Positions 35,121 through 47,220 are shown, counted from the first letter of the stretch. The stretch is 64,000 nt of DNA from Mixia osmundae IAM 14324 (GCF_000708205.1 NW_014575559.1:832575-896574), one strand, 5' to 3'. Notes: generated by a model not told the origin, from the letters alone. Program-made: numbers and translations.

Positions 35121-36717
35121 ATGTTTTCGCTTGTTGCTCTCTCGGCACTTGCCTTTGGTGCCATCTGCGGTGCCACATACCCAGACTATCCGATCTATGC
35201 GTTCGATCAGCCGATCGATCACACAGATAGCAAGTCGCCAACGTTCAAGCAGCGTTATCATATCCTTGGCGACTACTACAAACCCAATGGCCCCGTCATC
35301 ATCCTCGATGGCGCCGAGTCTGACATCACGAGGGAGACTTACGGTGGCTCGAAGATCAGCTACTACCGTACTCAGTTCTCCAAGCACCTTGCCCAAGCAA
35401 CGGGTGGCCTGCTCGTCGTCTTTGAGCAACGCTGCTACGGCAAAAGCCATCCGTTCTCGAGATCGACGACCGACAACCTGCGCTACTGCTTGATCGACCA
35501 GGCCATCGCCGATGCTCCCTACTTTGCTCAACATGTCAAGATCCCCGGCTTCGAGGGTCTCAACGCCCCAAAGACTCCCTACATTCTCTACGGCGGCTCG
35601 TTGGGAGGTGCAAAGACTGCCTTTTCGATGCTCAAGTACAACGACGTCTTGTACGCGGGCATCGCCTCCAGTGCTACGGTCAAATCGGACGTAACCTACC
35701 CAAAGTGGTACACGGCTGCACAGACTTATGCTCCTCATGCCTGCGTCGCGACTATCAACAATCTTGTCGACCGCATGGACGAGCTGCACAAGCAGTCGCC
35801 TCATGCTATACCCCAACTTCAGAAGCTTTTCGGACTAGAGTCATTGACAGACTTCCGTGACTTTGCATATGCGATCGCAGAACCTATCGGAGGTCCTCTC
35901 GACTACCTCGGCAATTCCTGGCAGGAAGTCAAAGAGATCTATCTCAACCCTGCTCAGATCGGCAAGCCTAGCGACTTTGATTACTTCTGCTCCAACATTA
36001 CGGCAAAAACGGTTGATGCGAGTATCGACACGGTTTTGTCAAAGTATACCCATGGCCGCACATGGCCCAAGCTATCGAATTATGCTAATTACATGAGAAA
36101 GTACTACAATGCTAACTGCAAGTCTCCCAACAAGCTCAACGATGCGGCCTGCTTCGGTACGACCAACAAGACCTTCTGGGCTGACACGACTAATGGCGAC
36201 GATCGCACCTATCTCTTTACCACCTGCGTCGAGCAAGGCTCTTTCGTTGCCGCTGCACCCGCCGGCCAGCCGTCGCTCATCTCACGATCCGTCCAGGCGG
36301 CCTACACCGAGCGCAAGTGTCGATACGCATTCGCCGATGGAAAGCACTTCAAGGTGCCTAAGCTGCCAGAGGTCGAACGATGGAACAAATTTGGCGCGGC
36401 GAGTATCGCCGTCGACCGACTCGCTTTCATCAACGGCAAGCTTGATCGTATGTCTCTCACTCTCTGCATAAGCGTCGGCTTACACACGAGTAGCATGGAT
36501 CTACGAGACACCCGCAGCACCCGATCTTGCACTGCGCAAAAGCACACCATTGCGTCCTTTTGTGCTCATGCAGAAAGGTCGCCATTGCGATGACTTCCGA
36601 GCCCTGCCGGACCTGCAAGATGAGCCCGAGGAGCTTCGCAAGACGCACGAGTATATCCTCGACTTTACCAATGCCTGGCTCAAGGACTTCCCAAAGTGGA
36701 AGCCGGGCAAGGCGTGA
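35121..36717 (+). CDS. Secreted serine peptidase, family S28, copy B
   Basis: Exons 35121-36447 and 36494-36717 give 516 aa. Signal peptide MFSLVALSALAFGAICGA. Family motifs are FDQPIDHTDSKSPTFKQRYH, EQRCYGKS, the nucleophile elbow GGSLGGAKTAF (the usual Tyr after Ser is Leu), an acid motif formed across the intron (NGKLD-PW), and the base motif MQKGRHCDDF. It is clearly diverged from copy A, so the pair is an old duplication or two separate lineages. Likely secreted peptidase of scavenging or host interaction; substrate unknown. Confidence 0.92.
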
Positions 36718-36971
36718 GCCGAGTAGTAGCAATGCAACCTGTTGCCAATCACGTGATCGAACGCGTCTATTAACAGCTGCGCTTGCAGTGCAACCGCTGC
36801 TCCTGGCTGAAGCAAGGAAGCGACGATCTCACCACACGCCGGCCGGCACATAGGCTCAAACAAGACAGATACAGACACAATACGCGGGGCAAGCATATGG
36901 TCAGCATCCACGCGGGCAAAGCTGATTGTTGTGCAGCTCTCTAGTTTCTACTCACACCTTTGCAAGCACAC

Positions 36972-38671
36972 ATGTACACACTGACGCTATGGCCTCTGGC
37001 ATTCGCTACACTCGCACTGGCTTCCTCGTCCAACAAGCACCACAAACATGAGCACAAAAGCATTCCTCTGCAGAAGAAGACGGCTACCGGCATCAGGAAT
37101 GCCAAAGGCGTTGTCCAGAAGCAAGTCATTCTCGTGCGTACTCGCCCGCTTCCTTTCCGTGTGCTTGCTGACGATTTCTCACAGTCACACCTTCAGCGAC
37201 TGGACATGTTTGCTGCTCTCTCTCGTCCCGGGCGACCGCATCTGAACAGGCATGCAGGAAATATGCTGATGCCGCCATCAATTATTACGATCACACGGGC
37301 CAGGCCCTTGCAGGCTTTCCGCCGCCCGTCTGGAAGCACAACTTTACCAATTGCACCATCGAACCTGCGCCTCAGCTTAGCAGACGGATGCGAAGGAGGG
37401 CGAAGGAGCAGCTCGCCGATCAAAGCTCGGGCCTGCTGTGGACTGGCGTCGTTTCTATAGGCACACCAGCAAAGAGCTTCCTACTGGACTGTCAGTCCTC
37501 TCGCAGTATTCTGTGATAATCGCTGATCGATCGAGCAGTCGACACGGGCAGCGCGGATACTTGGGTAGCAGGCACAGGCTGCGCGACTTGCACAGATAAG
37601 AATCTCTACGATGCCAACTCTTCGACCACAGCGAAGGAATTGACCGAGACGTACGTCTGCCGCTCATCGAGTCTCCAATGCTGACACTGCGTAGCTTCTC
37701 TATCTATTACGTCGATGGCTCGAGCACAAGTGGCGACGTCTATACAGACTCAGTTTCCGTTGGCGGTCTATCTGCCAAATCGCAAACGTTGGCGTCGATC
37801 AACTACATGAGCGATGGTTTTGCGAGCGAGCCAGGTGATGGTATCCTTGGCATGGCATACCAGTCCATCTCCTCGCTCAATGCCAAGCCATTCTTCCAGA
37901 ATGCAAGTCGAGCGATCTATCGCAGTCGTCAGCATGGGCTGATATTGCAATCGCAGTTGGTATCGCAGCAGACACAAATGCGCAAAGTGTTCTCGTTCTA
38001 TCTGGCAGAATCGGGCTCAGAGCTATATCTCGGAGGCAGCAACCGCGCGCTCTACTCTGTGGGTCTTTACGCGTCGCTGCATGTACAATGGGTGATCCGT
38101 GCGGGAACAGGGTAATCTCGAGTATCACCCCGTTACTTCCAAGGCGTTCTTCACAATCTCTGGGCGGGGCTACATCAATGGCAAGTCTCTGAGCAAGTCG
38201 ACGCGTAGCTACACCATCGATAGCGTGAGTCGGCGCATGCGAAGATTGTGCTCGACCTCATCACGTTGCACGCAGGGAACGAGCCAGATTGCGACGACGT
38301 ATGCCGAAGCAAAGGCCTTCTGGTCAAAGGTGCCACACGCTTCGCCTTGGACGGCAGTCCCGGGCACATGGAAATATCCTTGCTCGCAAAAGATCAATCT
38401 GTCATTCGCATTTGGCAAGGGGAGGAAATGGGCGATACCCGATTCGCTCTTCAACCAAGGCCTCATCGCTTCGGGCAGCTCGATGTGTATGGGTGCCGTC
38501 ACGGTGATCGACTCGCTCGACTCTGGCTCTTGGCTGCTGGTGAGTCGCATGACGCTTCTTGAGCGATGACATAGCTGATACATCGGACAGGGTGACACGT
38601 TTATGAATGCCGTTTATACCACCTTTGATCTCGAACAGAACAGGGTGGGATTCGCAAAGCTCAAGCATTAG
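36972..38671 (+). CDS. Aspartic peptidase, family A1 (secreted)
   Basis: Signal peptide MYTLTLWPLAFATLALASSS, then a His/Lys-rich propeptide. The mature part starts near LLWTGVVSIGTPAKSFLLD. The first catalytic motif DTGSADTWV is completed by splicing (intron about 37490-37539), the flap is YYVDGSSTSGD, and the second catalytic motif IDSGTS is also formed across an intron (about 38225-38270). The C terminus has GDTFMNAVYTTFDLEQNRVG and FAKLKH, as in pepsin-like enzymes. At least five introns; those at 37135-37270 were not fully resolved. Same strand as S28 copy B, 254 bp downstream. Confidence 0.85.
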
Positions 38672-38863
38672 CATCTGTAGACTTGCATGCACTTGTGTCA
38701 TAGCTTTGCAAGGACAGAAATCTCTGAGACCGAAGGCAAGATCTCGATCATCAGATGTCCATCAGATGCATCAGACGCGTCTCTCCTTGCCGTCTTCACG
38801 CACGTCACGCCTGCCAGGATGGGCTCGCATGGGCCCACATCAGGCTAGTATAAGGTCATAGTC

Positions 38864-41652
38864 ATGTTCGGACGCACGACACATGAACAGCCAGCGTCAA
38901 GATATCCGGATCTCAACGTCTATCCCGTGCCGCGGCATGAGCTTGGCGCAAGTGACGAAGCAAGGCAATCGCCCAGCCAAGTCCAAGAATTGACGCCCAG
39001 TCCCCAATATGGTTCTGTAGAGTCCACAGGAGAGACGCGGGCACGCTTCGGAACAGGCGAGAGCGCTGTTGATGCGAAGAAAAGGGCCGCCAAAGTCGAT
39101 CAATTGCTACAACAAGTCTACTCAAAGACAGCCGCTATTCTGACTGAAGCTCGACTGACGCACGTTCAAGGAGAAGGGTCCAACTTGCAAGCGCAGGCCA
39201 AGCGGACGAACAAGTGGGCAAGTGCGCCCTTGGGGAGATGCAAATCACGCTGAGCATGACCGCGCAGTTTAACCTCGAGCTCGAGGACACCGAGATCTTC
39301 AAGGAAGAGCTGAAGCTATGGCGCTCGATCACCGCGCTACTGAGCTCCAGCTCGTCACCTCGAGCGTCTACCTCGTCCACGGCGCCTGCAGTGCCGCCCA
39401 TGGTGCTTGACATCATACTCGATACTTGCGATCTCGCGCCAAATGACGTGCTTGTCTTGCGCCATGAGGACGGCAAGACGACCCGTCTGGATGATCTGCA
39501 AGGTATACTCGCTAGCCTATCTGCCTCACAAGCTGCGCAATATCAGTCCTATACGCCCTCGACGACACCTCAGCGCGTAAGGATCGTCCTCGAAAGATGG
39601 ACTTTACAATTCTCCCCGCCAGCGCCGCCGATACAGCCTGAGCTGCCACATGTCTACAAGCTCTGCACGGTACTATTCAGAGCTTTGCACAGCCTCATTC
39701 GCACTTTGCCAGCATATGCTCTTCATCGCCAATTGCGCAAACGCGGCAGGCCAACGAGCTCACTCAAGATCGGCTGCCGGATGAGCATGGTCGATCCGAT
39801 GGACAGTATACGACGTGCGCGCAATGGCGAAGTCGACCTAGGTCGGTGCTGCTCTTAGCTTGCCTTCACGCAAGCTGACTTGCTCGCAGACATACCGCTG
39901 GGGCCAGAGCCCAACAACGCAGCGCCAGAGACTTATACCTTTTCGCCTGTTCTCACGCCCGTAGGGTTTTTGCAGCTCTCGGGAAGGTACAGACCAGACG
40001 CAAACTTCCAAATCCAAGATCACGAGGCCTTGATCAGCTCGAGGTTCATCGACGAAGATTTCTTCAAGCCTACCGTCCTTCGACCGGGTTCATTGCCGCT
40101 GCGGCCTGGTCTTATCACAAGTGCTACGGCTCCAACGCAAGTGCAGACAGCGTATGGATCTGCGCCACTACGACAGTCGCTCGCAGTGCCAACTGCTCAG
40201 CCTGCGCCACCCGTCACGACCGCAGCCAGTCCGATGCCGTTCGTTCGTTCGGCATCTGCGAGTCAGGAAGGCGCTTTCCTACCGGCAAGCCGACCGCGAT
40301 CAGGCTCGCTGCTGAGCGGCAGCCGCGAAGCTGTTCCTGCATCGCCTGACTCTCTTCGAAGGCCATCGATGAGCTCACTACAGTCTGTGCGCATCGGTAG
40401 CCCATCCAGCCTATCGCTCTTACGCCAAGGCTCATATGTCAGCTCGGCTCCACTATCGGTGATACCCCAAGACATCGCAGTGTCTGGCGCGTCGAATCAT
40501 CCGATAGGAAGTCCCAGCACAGGACCGTCCTCTTCCCTGCGTTACGTCGGTCACGGCAGTGGCTCGTCGCTTTCAAACATGCAGAGGATTAGCACCTCAC
40601 CTCAGCCGCTTGGCTCACTGCCCAGATATAGCAGCAGTCGGTATGGGCGAAGCTCAGGCGCTGGCAGCTCGCTTGGCAGTAGTGGCGGCGTCGCGCAAGC
40701 ACCAGGTCAATGGCTAGCGGAAGCAGCCGCGCGGCGGATTGTGAGCGGTAGTGCAGGCAGTAGCACATTCGCGCCGAGCGGCAGCCCGTCTTTTGAATCG
40801 AGACGCAGCGAGTCATCTGCTGACAGCGGCCCTACAGCTGAAGCAAAGCCGCCGCAGGACTTGGAAGACTTTCTGGCATTGCTTGACTCGAAACCTCAGC
40901 TGTCTTCACCTGAAGCCAAAGTGAGCCCGGCGACGCTCAAGAGTCAAGCAGATGCACGCCTGCGCGCAATGGCCGGATCAGTCTATCGGACGCTGCCTGC
41001 AGTATCGAAAGAGGGTCTCTCGCCTACTCGTACCTCCTTCTCGCCGCTCAGTCAGCGGCCAATCTATTCCGTATCGCCTTTACGAGAGGTCAGTTTGCGC
41101 GGGCCAGCAAGCGAGGAAATCTCGCCCCAAGCTTCTGGTCCCCCTTCGCCCCGGCCATCGAACGCGCTTGAGAACCTATCAGCATCAGGCGCACAGCGAT
41201 ATGCGTTTCCGCGATACGTCTCGACACGCAGACGGCCGAGTGATGCGGCCCTGTCAGGTTCGGGCAACTACTTTCCTGCCGAATCATCTTCACGCGGTTC
41301 TGGTGGCTTGCGCGATTCTTGCTCGGAAATCCTGCCTCCGGTGACGCGCGACTCGGGTCTGGACGATGAAGCAGTCGGACGGCTCGATTTGAGCCAGGAC
41401 GATCATGCGCCGAATGAGCAAGCTTACTATGCTGCACATCATCTACCTCTGCCGCCCAGCGGCGAGACATCTCGCGCCGAATCACCCTCTGGACCTGGAA
41501 CGCGCTCTATCGAGAACAGTCTGCACCAAGCGCTCGAATCTGCTCGCGGCATGCAACTGGGTCGCGGTCGCGGTCGACCTGGCCGATTGATGCAACAACG
41601 CGATTTGCACGAGGGAAGCCGACCTACCTCTCCCGAGGCCTGGTCAGGCTGA
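38864..41652 (+). CDS. ATG13: Atg13, autophagy initiation (Atg1 complex) HORMA protein
   Basis: Regulatory subunit of the Atg1 kinase complex, target of TORC1. Exons 38864-39217, 39268-39841 and 39890-41652 give 896 aa. The conserved N terminus reads KRTNKW-FNLELEDTEIFKEE across intron 1, which has a GC donor (GCAAGT). Then come the HORMA blocks RVRIVLERWTLQFS, LFRALHSLIRTLPAYALHRQ and VLTPVGFLQLSGRYRPDANF with the DHEALISSRF loop. The remaining 600 residues are Ser/Pro-rich and disordered, the usual phospho-regulated tail. The start is the first ATG, about 190 bp after the aspartic peptidase stop. Confidence 0.93.
39218..39267 (+). other. GC-AG intron in ATG13
   Basis: A 50-nt intron begins GCAAGT and ends GCAG. 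It is the only join I found that restores the family-conserved NKW-FNLELED sequence in frame; no GT donor in this stretch gives the right phase. Confidence 0.75.
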
Positions 41653-42381
41653 TACACAGACTCCCATCGCTCACTTCTCACTAGATAATTGACTTGTTGT
41701 GACATGATTACTCTGCATTGTACATCTCTTCGCACAGAATGGGGACGAAAAAAGTCTCGGGCTCTCTGATTAGACTCGAGATCGTAGAGCAACAGTCGAT
41801 CGATAAGTCATGCCCAAAGAGCTCGCTGATCTTTGCTTTCCCACGATCGCATAGCTCCTTGCTGTAGACATCATGCAAGCGCTGGCAGCACAAGGCTGTC
41901 GCGATGGACACAAGCATGCTCAAATTTGCTGAGATGGAGGAGGTCATGGGCAAGGCTAGTGAAGACGCTCGCAGCTTTGCAGATCTCTGCAGCCTCGTGA
42001 TGCGTACAAGCCGATGACGAAGCTGCAGAGACCAGCAAGCTCAAGCCGGCGAGACGAAAAGTTTCGAAGAGGTTTATAAGATGTCGCGCGTATGACGTGT
42101 CTCGATTCTTGAGGGCGGTCTCATCCTGGCAGTGTGCGGCAGGTAGCTGATCTGTGAGTCGATCACAGCAGACTGCTGTCCTAGCACTTGCTCCGGCACC
42201 CTTTAGATCCTCGCGCCTCAATCCGAACGTCCCACGAGTCAGATCACCTGGATTGTGACAGTGACGATAGAGGTGCCCCCGGTCGTTGTCAGCGCTAGGA
42301 CGGCTCTGTCATCGTTCGCCAATGTCCGTCGGGCTCAAGCAGCGACGACACGATTGCTCCGTCGTGTACGAATAGACTGTC
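41653..42381. other. Intergenic region with weak antisense frames
   Basis: 729 bp between ATG13 and the F-box gene. Two minus-strand frames (41871-42221 and 41708-41953) have fairly protein-like composition (LINLFETFRLAGLSLLV; SISANLSMLVSIATALCCQR) and might form a small two-exon gene, but no splice join restores frame convincingly and no family is recognised. Confidence 0.35.
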
Positions 42382-44460
42382 ATGTCGACGCCGATGCGGA
42401 TCTCCCCTCCGCTCGATATAAAGTCATCTGGGGCACTCGAGGATCAGCAGGCAAAGTCGGAGACTGCTAGCGGCACTGCTAGCTCAGCAGCGACGCCCAA
42501 GCACTCTGAGTCGACATCAGATGGTGAATCGGATGCGACGAGTGGCTCGCTCAGACAACTCAAGGTCAGAGATCTAGAACTGGATGACGATGGGGCGACT
42601 CAGACGAGCGGCTCCAAGAAGACAAAGCTCTCTTCTGGCGATGAGAGCATCAGTCCACAATCATCTGCGCCGGACGAGCTTCATAAGCAGTCTACGCTGG
42701 CGGGTATGCCCAGAAGAGCTGATCTTTGTTGCGCGACTGACTCACGCGACGCAGAGCGAGCCAATGAGGAAAGGCTCATGACCCCGCCTAGAACGCCAGA
42801 GCTGGGCAGGGGCTTTCCAGTAGAAATCTTTCGCCACATCGCAAGCCATATCGCAGTGCGGTCGACTGCAGATCTGCTCAACGCCACGCTGGTTTGCAAA
42901 GCTTGGCGACAGATCTTGTTAGATGATCCCGAGCTATGGCGACACAACTATGTATTGGATCTCACCAGCCGATCGGCTCAAGCAGCTCTGCAATGTTTCC
43001 TACCCCGCGCAAGACAAGGCTTGAGAAGTCTCACAATCTTGCTCAGCGATGCGTACTCGAATGCCGACTTTCAATTACTTCACGATCATTGGCGAATGCT
43101 CATCAGAACCTTTCTCACCATCGAGCCTGGCGATGCTCTAGAGAGGATAAAAGTCAACTGTCTCGCAGATGACAGAGACACCATTCTGGCGCTGTTTGTC
43201 GTTCTCACAAAATTAAGCTGTCAACTGCCTTCACTGCTAACCTTCTTATGCAATACTCGCATGTCTGACCGCTTTGGCATTATGAAGCGCTTTTTTACAA
43301 GCCTTCCGGTCGCTGTGTCGGTGGAGATTACGTGTCTAGTCCAGCAGGTCGAAGAACAGACACACGCTCCGCCGTTCCAATGGCTTGGTATGCCAGAGAT
43401 GCCAATGCCGCTAGCGCTGCCGTTGACACGATTGTCGCTCGTTTGCGTCGATCTGACACTGCTCGATCTACCGATGCTGCCAAATCTACGTTTCCTCAGC
43501 TTGGAATGGTGTCTGGCAGATATTAGTCTTTGGCAGATCCTAGCCAATGCGCCAAACTTGGAGATTCTCGACTTATCGCAGACTGATAGCACCGAGGAAG
43601 AAGAAGAAGCGGTCTCAATACCGCTAGATGGCCAGCGGCGACACCTTTTACTTCCTCGATTGCGGCAGCTGACCGTCTACGGTCCAAGCTCGGTCCTGTT
43701 CTGGGTTCCAGAGACCGATGAGCCTCTGACGCCAGAGGTCCACATGCCTGCGCTGCTCGAATGCAAGCTAATCAAGACGCGCAATTTGAACGAAGCACCG
43801 TCTCTTTCGGCAAGCATCTTCGATATCGAAGAAGAAGCAGACTGCCTTCGAGCCCTAGCGAGTCTAGCGCCGCAGATTACGAGACTTTCGCTCGACTACT
43901 CCACGGTGGAGGACATGCCGCTATGGCAGAGTCTAGGCTGCTTCGCGAACATCACCTATCTATCACTCAAAGGAACAGAAGTGACCGATCTACTCATCAT
44001 GCAACTACCGGATCTCACGCCTGGCTTGCGAGAGATTGACGTGCGTAACTGTCCAGGTGTCAATGCTGGCGCGCTTGCATCTGTCGTCGAGCGTATTAGA
44101 GAGAACAGTGACGGCGCACGACGACTGCAGAAGGCTTGGTGCGATGAGCCGGTGTCTTTTGGTGGAACAGAGATCGAAGTGGCAGAGCGATTAGCCTACC
44201 AGTGGCTCGAATTTCAGGGCGTCGTTCCCGACATGGTTCGCATGCGCTGGCATGAGAAGCCGAGACGCTACTGGAAGTCACCGGTGGGGGGGAGACCCTG
44301 GCTTGGGCCACCTGCTGTCAAAGCGCGAGCGTCTGCATCCAGGATGGACGAACGATACTATACAGGTAGCTCTAGACGGCACAGTACCGAGACAGAAGAG
44401 CCAGAGCTCTATGACGATACGGAGGACGAGGACGATCTGTCGGAAGCGGCGACAGAATGA
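42382..44460 (+). CDS. F-box and leucine-rich repeat protein
   Basis: Likely substrate receptor of an SCF ubiquitin ligase. Ser/Thr-rich acidic N terminus, then an F-box (FPVEIFRHIASHIAVRST, LLNATLVCKAWRQILLDDPE) and LRR-like repeats (LTRLSLVCVDLTLLDLPMLP, NLRFLSLEWCLADISLWQIL, ITRLSLDYSTVEDMPLWQSL, ITYLSLKGTEVTDLLIMQLP, LREIDVRNCPGVN), with a basic/acidic tail. The frame is open throughout at 692 aa, but 42704-42754 has a GTATGC donor, CTGAC branch site and CGCAG acceptor. It is probably a 51-nt in-frame intron, giving 675 aa when spliced. Substrate unknown. Confidence 0.85.
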   Translation: MSTPMRISPPLDIKSSGALEDQQAKSETASGTASSAATPKHSESTSDGESDATSGSLRQLKVRDLELDDDGATQTSGSKKTKLSSGDESISPQSSAPDELHKQSTLAGMPRRADLCCATDSRDAERANEERLMTPPRTPELGRGFPVEIFRHIASHIAVRSTADLLNATLVCKAWRQILLDDPELWRHNYVLDLTSRSAQAALQCFLPRARQGLRSLTILLSDAYSNADFQLLHDHWRMLIRTFLTIEPGDALERIKVNCLADDRDTILALFVVLTKLSCQLPSLLTFLCNTRMSDRFGIMKRFFTSLPVAVSVEITCLVQQVEEQTHAPPFQWLGMPEMPMPLALPLTRLSLVCVDLTLLDLPMLPNLRFLSLEWCLADISLWQILANAPNLEILDLSQTDSTEEEEEAVSIPLDGQRRHLLLPRLRQLTVYGPSSVLFWVPETDEPLTPEVHMPALLECKLIKTRNLNEAPSLSASIFDIEEEADCLRALASLAPQITRLSLDYSTVEDMPLWQSLGCFANITYLSLKGTEVTDLLIMQLPDLTPGLREIDVRNCPGVNAGALASVVERIRENSDGARRLQKAWCDEPVSFGGTEIEVAERLAYQWLEFQGVVPDMVRMRWHEKPRRYWKSPVGGRPWLGPPAVKARASASRMDERYYTGSSRRHSTETEEPELYDDTEDEDDLSEAATE

Positions 44461-44585
44461 TGTCCCTCTTACGCAACCGCATTTCAGACGAAGGAATCGA
44501 CATCTAGCTGGGTGGAGATGTGTTGTAACAGAAGTGTAGAGACGAGAAATAGGCACTCAGGCAATCAACAGACGATGTATTGAGC

Positions 44586-47220
44586 TCAAGACAGATCGAA
44601 TGCCGCGCCTGACTCGACGATGCTCGTCAAGACATCCTCTTCCAGCTGGAACTTCATGACTGCTTGAACGCCGGAAATTCGCGTGCTGCGCCGTCGGCCG
44701 ACGCGAGCCAGATCAGATTCTGCTTCTGCTGCAGTCTTACGTGCTTCGTCTGCCATGACCATACTTCTGATGTAGGGTATGTACAAACTTGCCACGGCTG
44801 GATGTGGCAAGAGGGGCGCGAGCGAATCCATGAACCGGTTGCTGATCGTATCCAGCACAATTGCATGCTCGGACCTGTCGTGCGCTTCAGTCTCGGTCGA
44901 GAGGAAAGCGAAGCGAAGACAAACCTTGCAGAAGCGAAGGAAGTCTCGCTGAGCTCGTTGGGTGCATCGGGTAAGAGCCAGTCTCGGATGAAATCACAAT
45001 CACGTAAAGTGTCGAGGACGTCGAGCTCGATTGCGAATGAGCAGGTACCATTGGGTTTGCTCGCGATGTAGGTCATCGCAAGCTCGTCATCGATCTTTTG
45101 CTCGTCTAGCGCCTCTTGAGACTCCAACGCTCCCGTGATCATCTCCGGTGACGGCTCGCACTCTGCGTTCCAGCCCGTAATCAGCTGAATCTGGTCCGTC
45201 ATGGCATTGTTGGGCCTCGACTGCAGCGCGATTTCGATCAAGTCGACCAGATCAGGCGAGGTTGACAGCAGAGGCGCAAGGCAGAGGAACTGCAAGTCCG
45301 ATAGTAGTTTGCGAATATCGAATGCAGACTGTCTGTAAGCACCCGGCGGCGGTACGGCGAGAGGCAAATTGCCAGTATCACTGGGTGACAGTCTTTCTGC
45401 AAGCCGATACCGCGTCGACCGGTAAAGCGAAGACAGGTCCTCTTTTTGTATGAGCACACCATGTAGTAGAGCTGCGGTCTGCACTAGCGCTACAGTCTCT
45501 TGCAGAGGGGGTGCTTCGTAGTAGAGTATCTCCTGAATTGGTAGCAGATCCCTCGGAACGAGCGAGAGGTCATTACAAGTGACAATGATGGGGCGATGCG
45601 ATATCGATGCGAGCTGGATGACGCCATCCCAGAACCCAAGATCGGATTCGAACAAGATATCGGCTTCTTCCAGCAAGATGAGAGATTGACCTGCGCGGTT
45701 GCGAATGGGAGAATTGGGTGTATCGAGCAGGATAGGCTGTCGACTGGGACTCTGAGGGGGCGTTCGCATTGCTGCTCGACGAGGGGAAGCAACATTGCGC
45801 ACGAGATGATTGCGACCTATATCTCCCACGTAGCGTTCTATGTCTTTCGCGCTGCGTTTGCCGATACCGGGAAAGACTTCGAATATCTCAAACCCAAGCT
45901 CTTTTGCTACTGCATGAACGCTTGCCGTCTTGCCCGTGCCGCTCTGACCGCAGAGCACGATGAGGTTCGTGAGAGCGTCCGTCGCATCGTTTGTCTCGTC
46001 GTCTTGCTGATCTGCCGCCTCTTGGTCATCACACACGAGGAAGTCATCGAGGTCTGAATTGGTTTTTTTGATACGTTTGCTGGCTTTGTCGACTTGCCTG
46101 ATCACCGTTCGCTTCTTAGTCTGTCTTATCGGCGTAGTCCGGCCATCAGTACCTGCCACTTTTTGTGTCAGCAAGTATGTAGCAAGCGAAGAACCGAGTA
46201 CTGACAAGGAGCAGCTTGCATGCTACGCAAGGTGAGCTCGTTAAGCCAATCGCGCAAGTAGGCAGCGCTAGCTCGATTGGTCTCGCCGAGCATCTGTTCG
46301 GCCGTAGAAGGCGCGAAAGTCTCTGTCCAGAGTCGAGAGCTGGCTCGGCAATTGCGAATGATGCGATTCATCTCGGCCGCAGAAGACTGCGGCAGCTGCT
46401 CTGTCAACCGAGCAATGAGGGGTATCCGTCGCATGTTTTGGCTTGGAAACCAAGTCTGTACATCATCCATGCCGAGTGGAATGCTACGGCTCTTGGTAGG
46501 TTGGGTACCAGGCTGCGTATTGACGAGATGGCGCATGAGATCGCCAGTTACGCTTGCGTCTGTTGGGTCGTCTCGCCTTGGCAGAGCGTGCGATGATCTG
46601 CTTGACGCGACAGCAGGCAGATATTCGACGTGTTGCTCGTCTGCCGTCGGCCATCGGGGTGGCCAATATCTCGCATACTCTTTTGCAGCTTTGGAACTTG
46701 TCCTCGCTGTGGGCAATTCGAGGTCAATTGGGGCAGCTTCGCTCGTAGGCGTCACAGCTACAGAAGGTCTTGACTTGAGAGCAAAAAAAGGATGCGGGGG
46801 CTTGTCGGGCTGTTCAATCGCTCTTCTTGTCGTTGCGACGCGTCGACTCGATTGACCGGGCGGCGAGCTAGTCAACTCAATCGCAGGCGCCAAGCTATCT
46901 AACTCCTCGCCATCACTAGCTGAAGTACTGCTCTCAGGTGGCGCTCTTCCTTTGCCCTTGCGAGAGCTCTTTGCAGGTTCCAATGCTTTCGGGGCCGCCA
47001 AAGCGAGTGTACGGCCATTGCCAACCTCAAGCGTGGCATTTCGACCGTTGGTAGCTTTCTTCGATTTGCGCGTAGCTTTTGCAGCCTTGGTGGTGATGTC
47101 TTGGGTCTGCACATGAGCCGGCGGAGCTTGAGATGCGAGCGCTTGAGCTGCTGCTTTGCGCTCGCTGGCGGACTGGAAGATGGAATAGACAGTCTTGCTA
47201 GACTGAAGATCTTGTGTCAT
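44586..47220 (-). CDS. ELG1: Elg1/ATAD5-like AAA+ clamp loader/unloader large subunit
   Basis: Large subunit of the Elg1-RFC complex that removes PCNA from DNA after replication. Exons 47220-46206, 46158-44925 and 44874-44586 give 845 aa in frame. The 350-residue N-terminal region is disordered and Lys/Ser-rich, then LWTETFAPSTAEQMLGET, a block typical of Elg1/RFC1. Walker A is LCGQSGTGKTASVHAVAKEL. Walker B is LILLEEADILFESDLGFWDG. PIIVTCNDLSLVP corresponds to sensor 1. GQSGTGKT instead of GPPGTGKT and the LEEAD(I/V)LFE box favour Elg1 over Rfc1 or Rad24. Shares a 164-bp promoter with PEX2. Confidence 0.85.

Noticed and set aside
35046-35816. 256-aa minus-strand frame
   Set aside because: Antisense to the first exon of S28 copy B, with no family resemblance.
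41708-42221. Small minus-strand gene between ATG13 and the F-box gene
   Set aside because: Two protein-like frames could not be joined by an intron of correct phase, and no family was recognised; mentioned only in the intergenic entry.
42410-42425. TATA-like GATATAAAG
   Set aside because: Lies inside the 5' coding region of the F-box gene, 30-40 bp after its ATG; no downstream ATG gives a better start.
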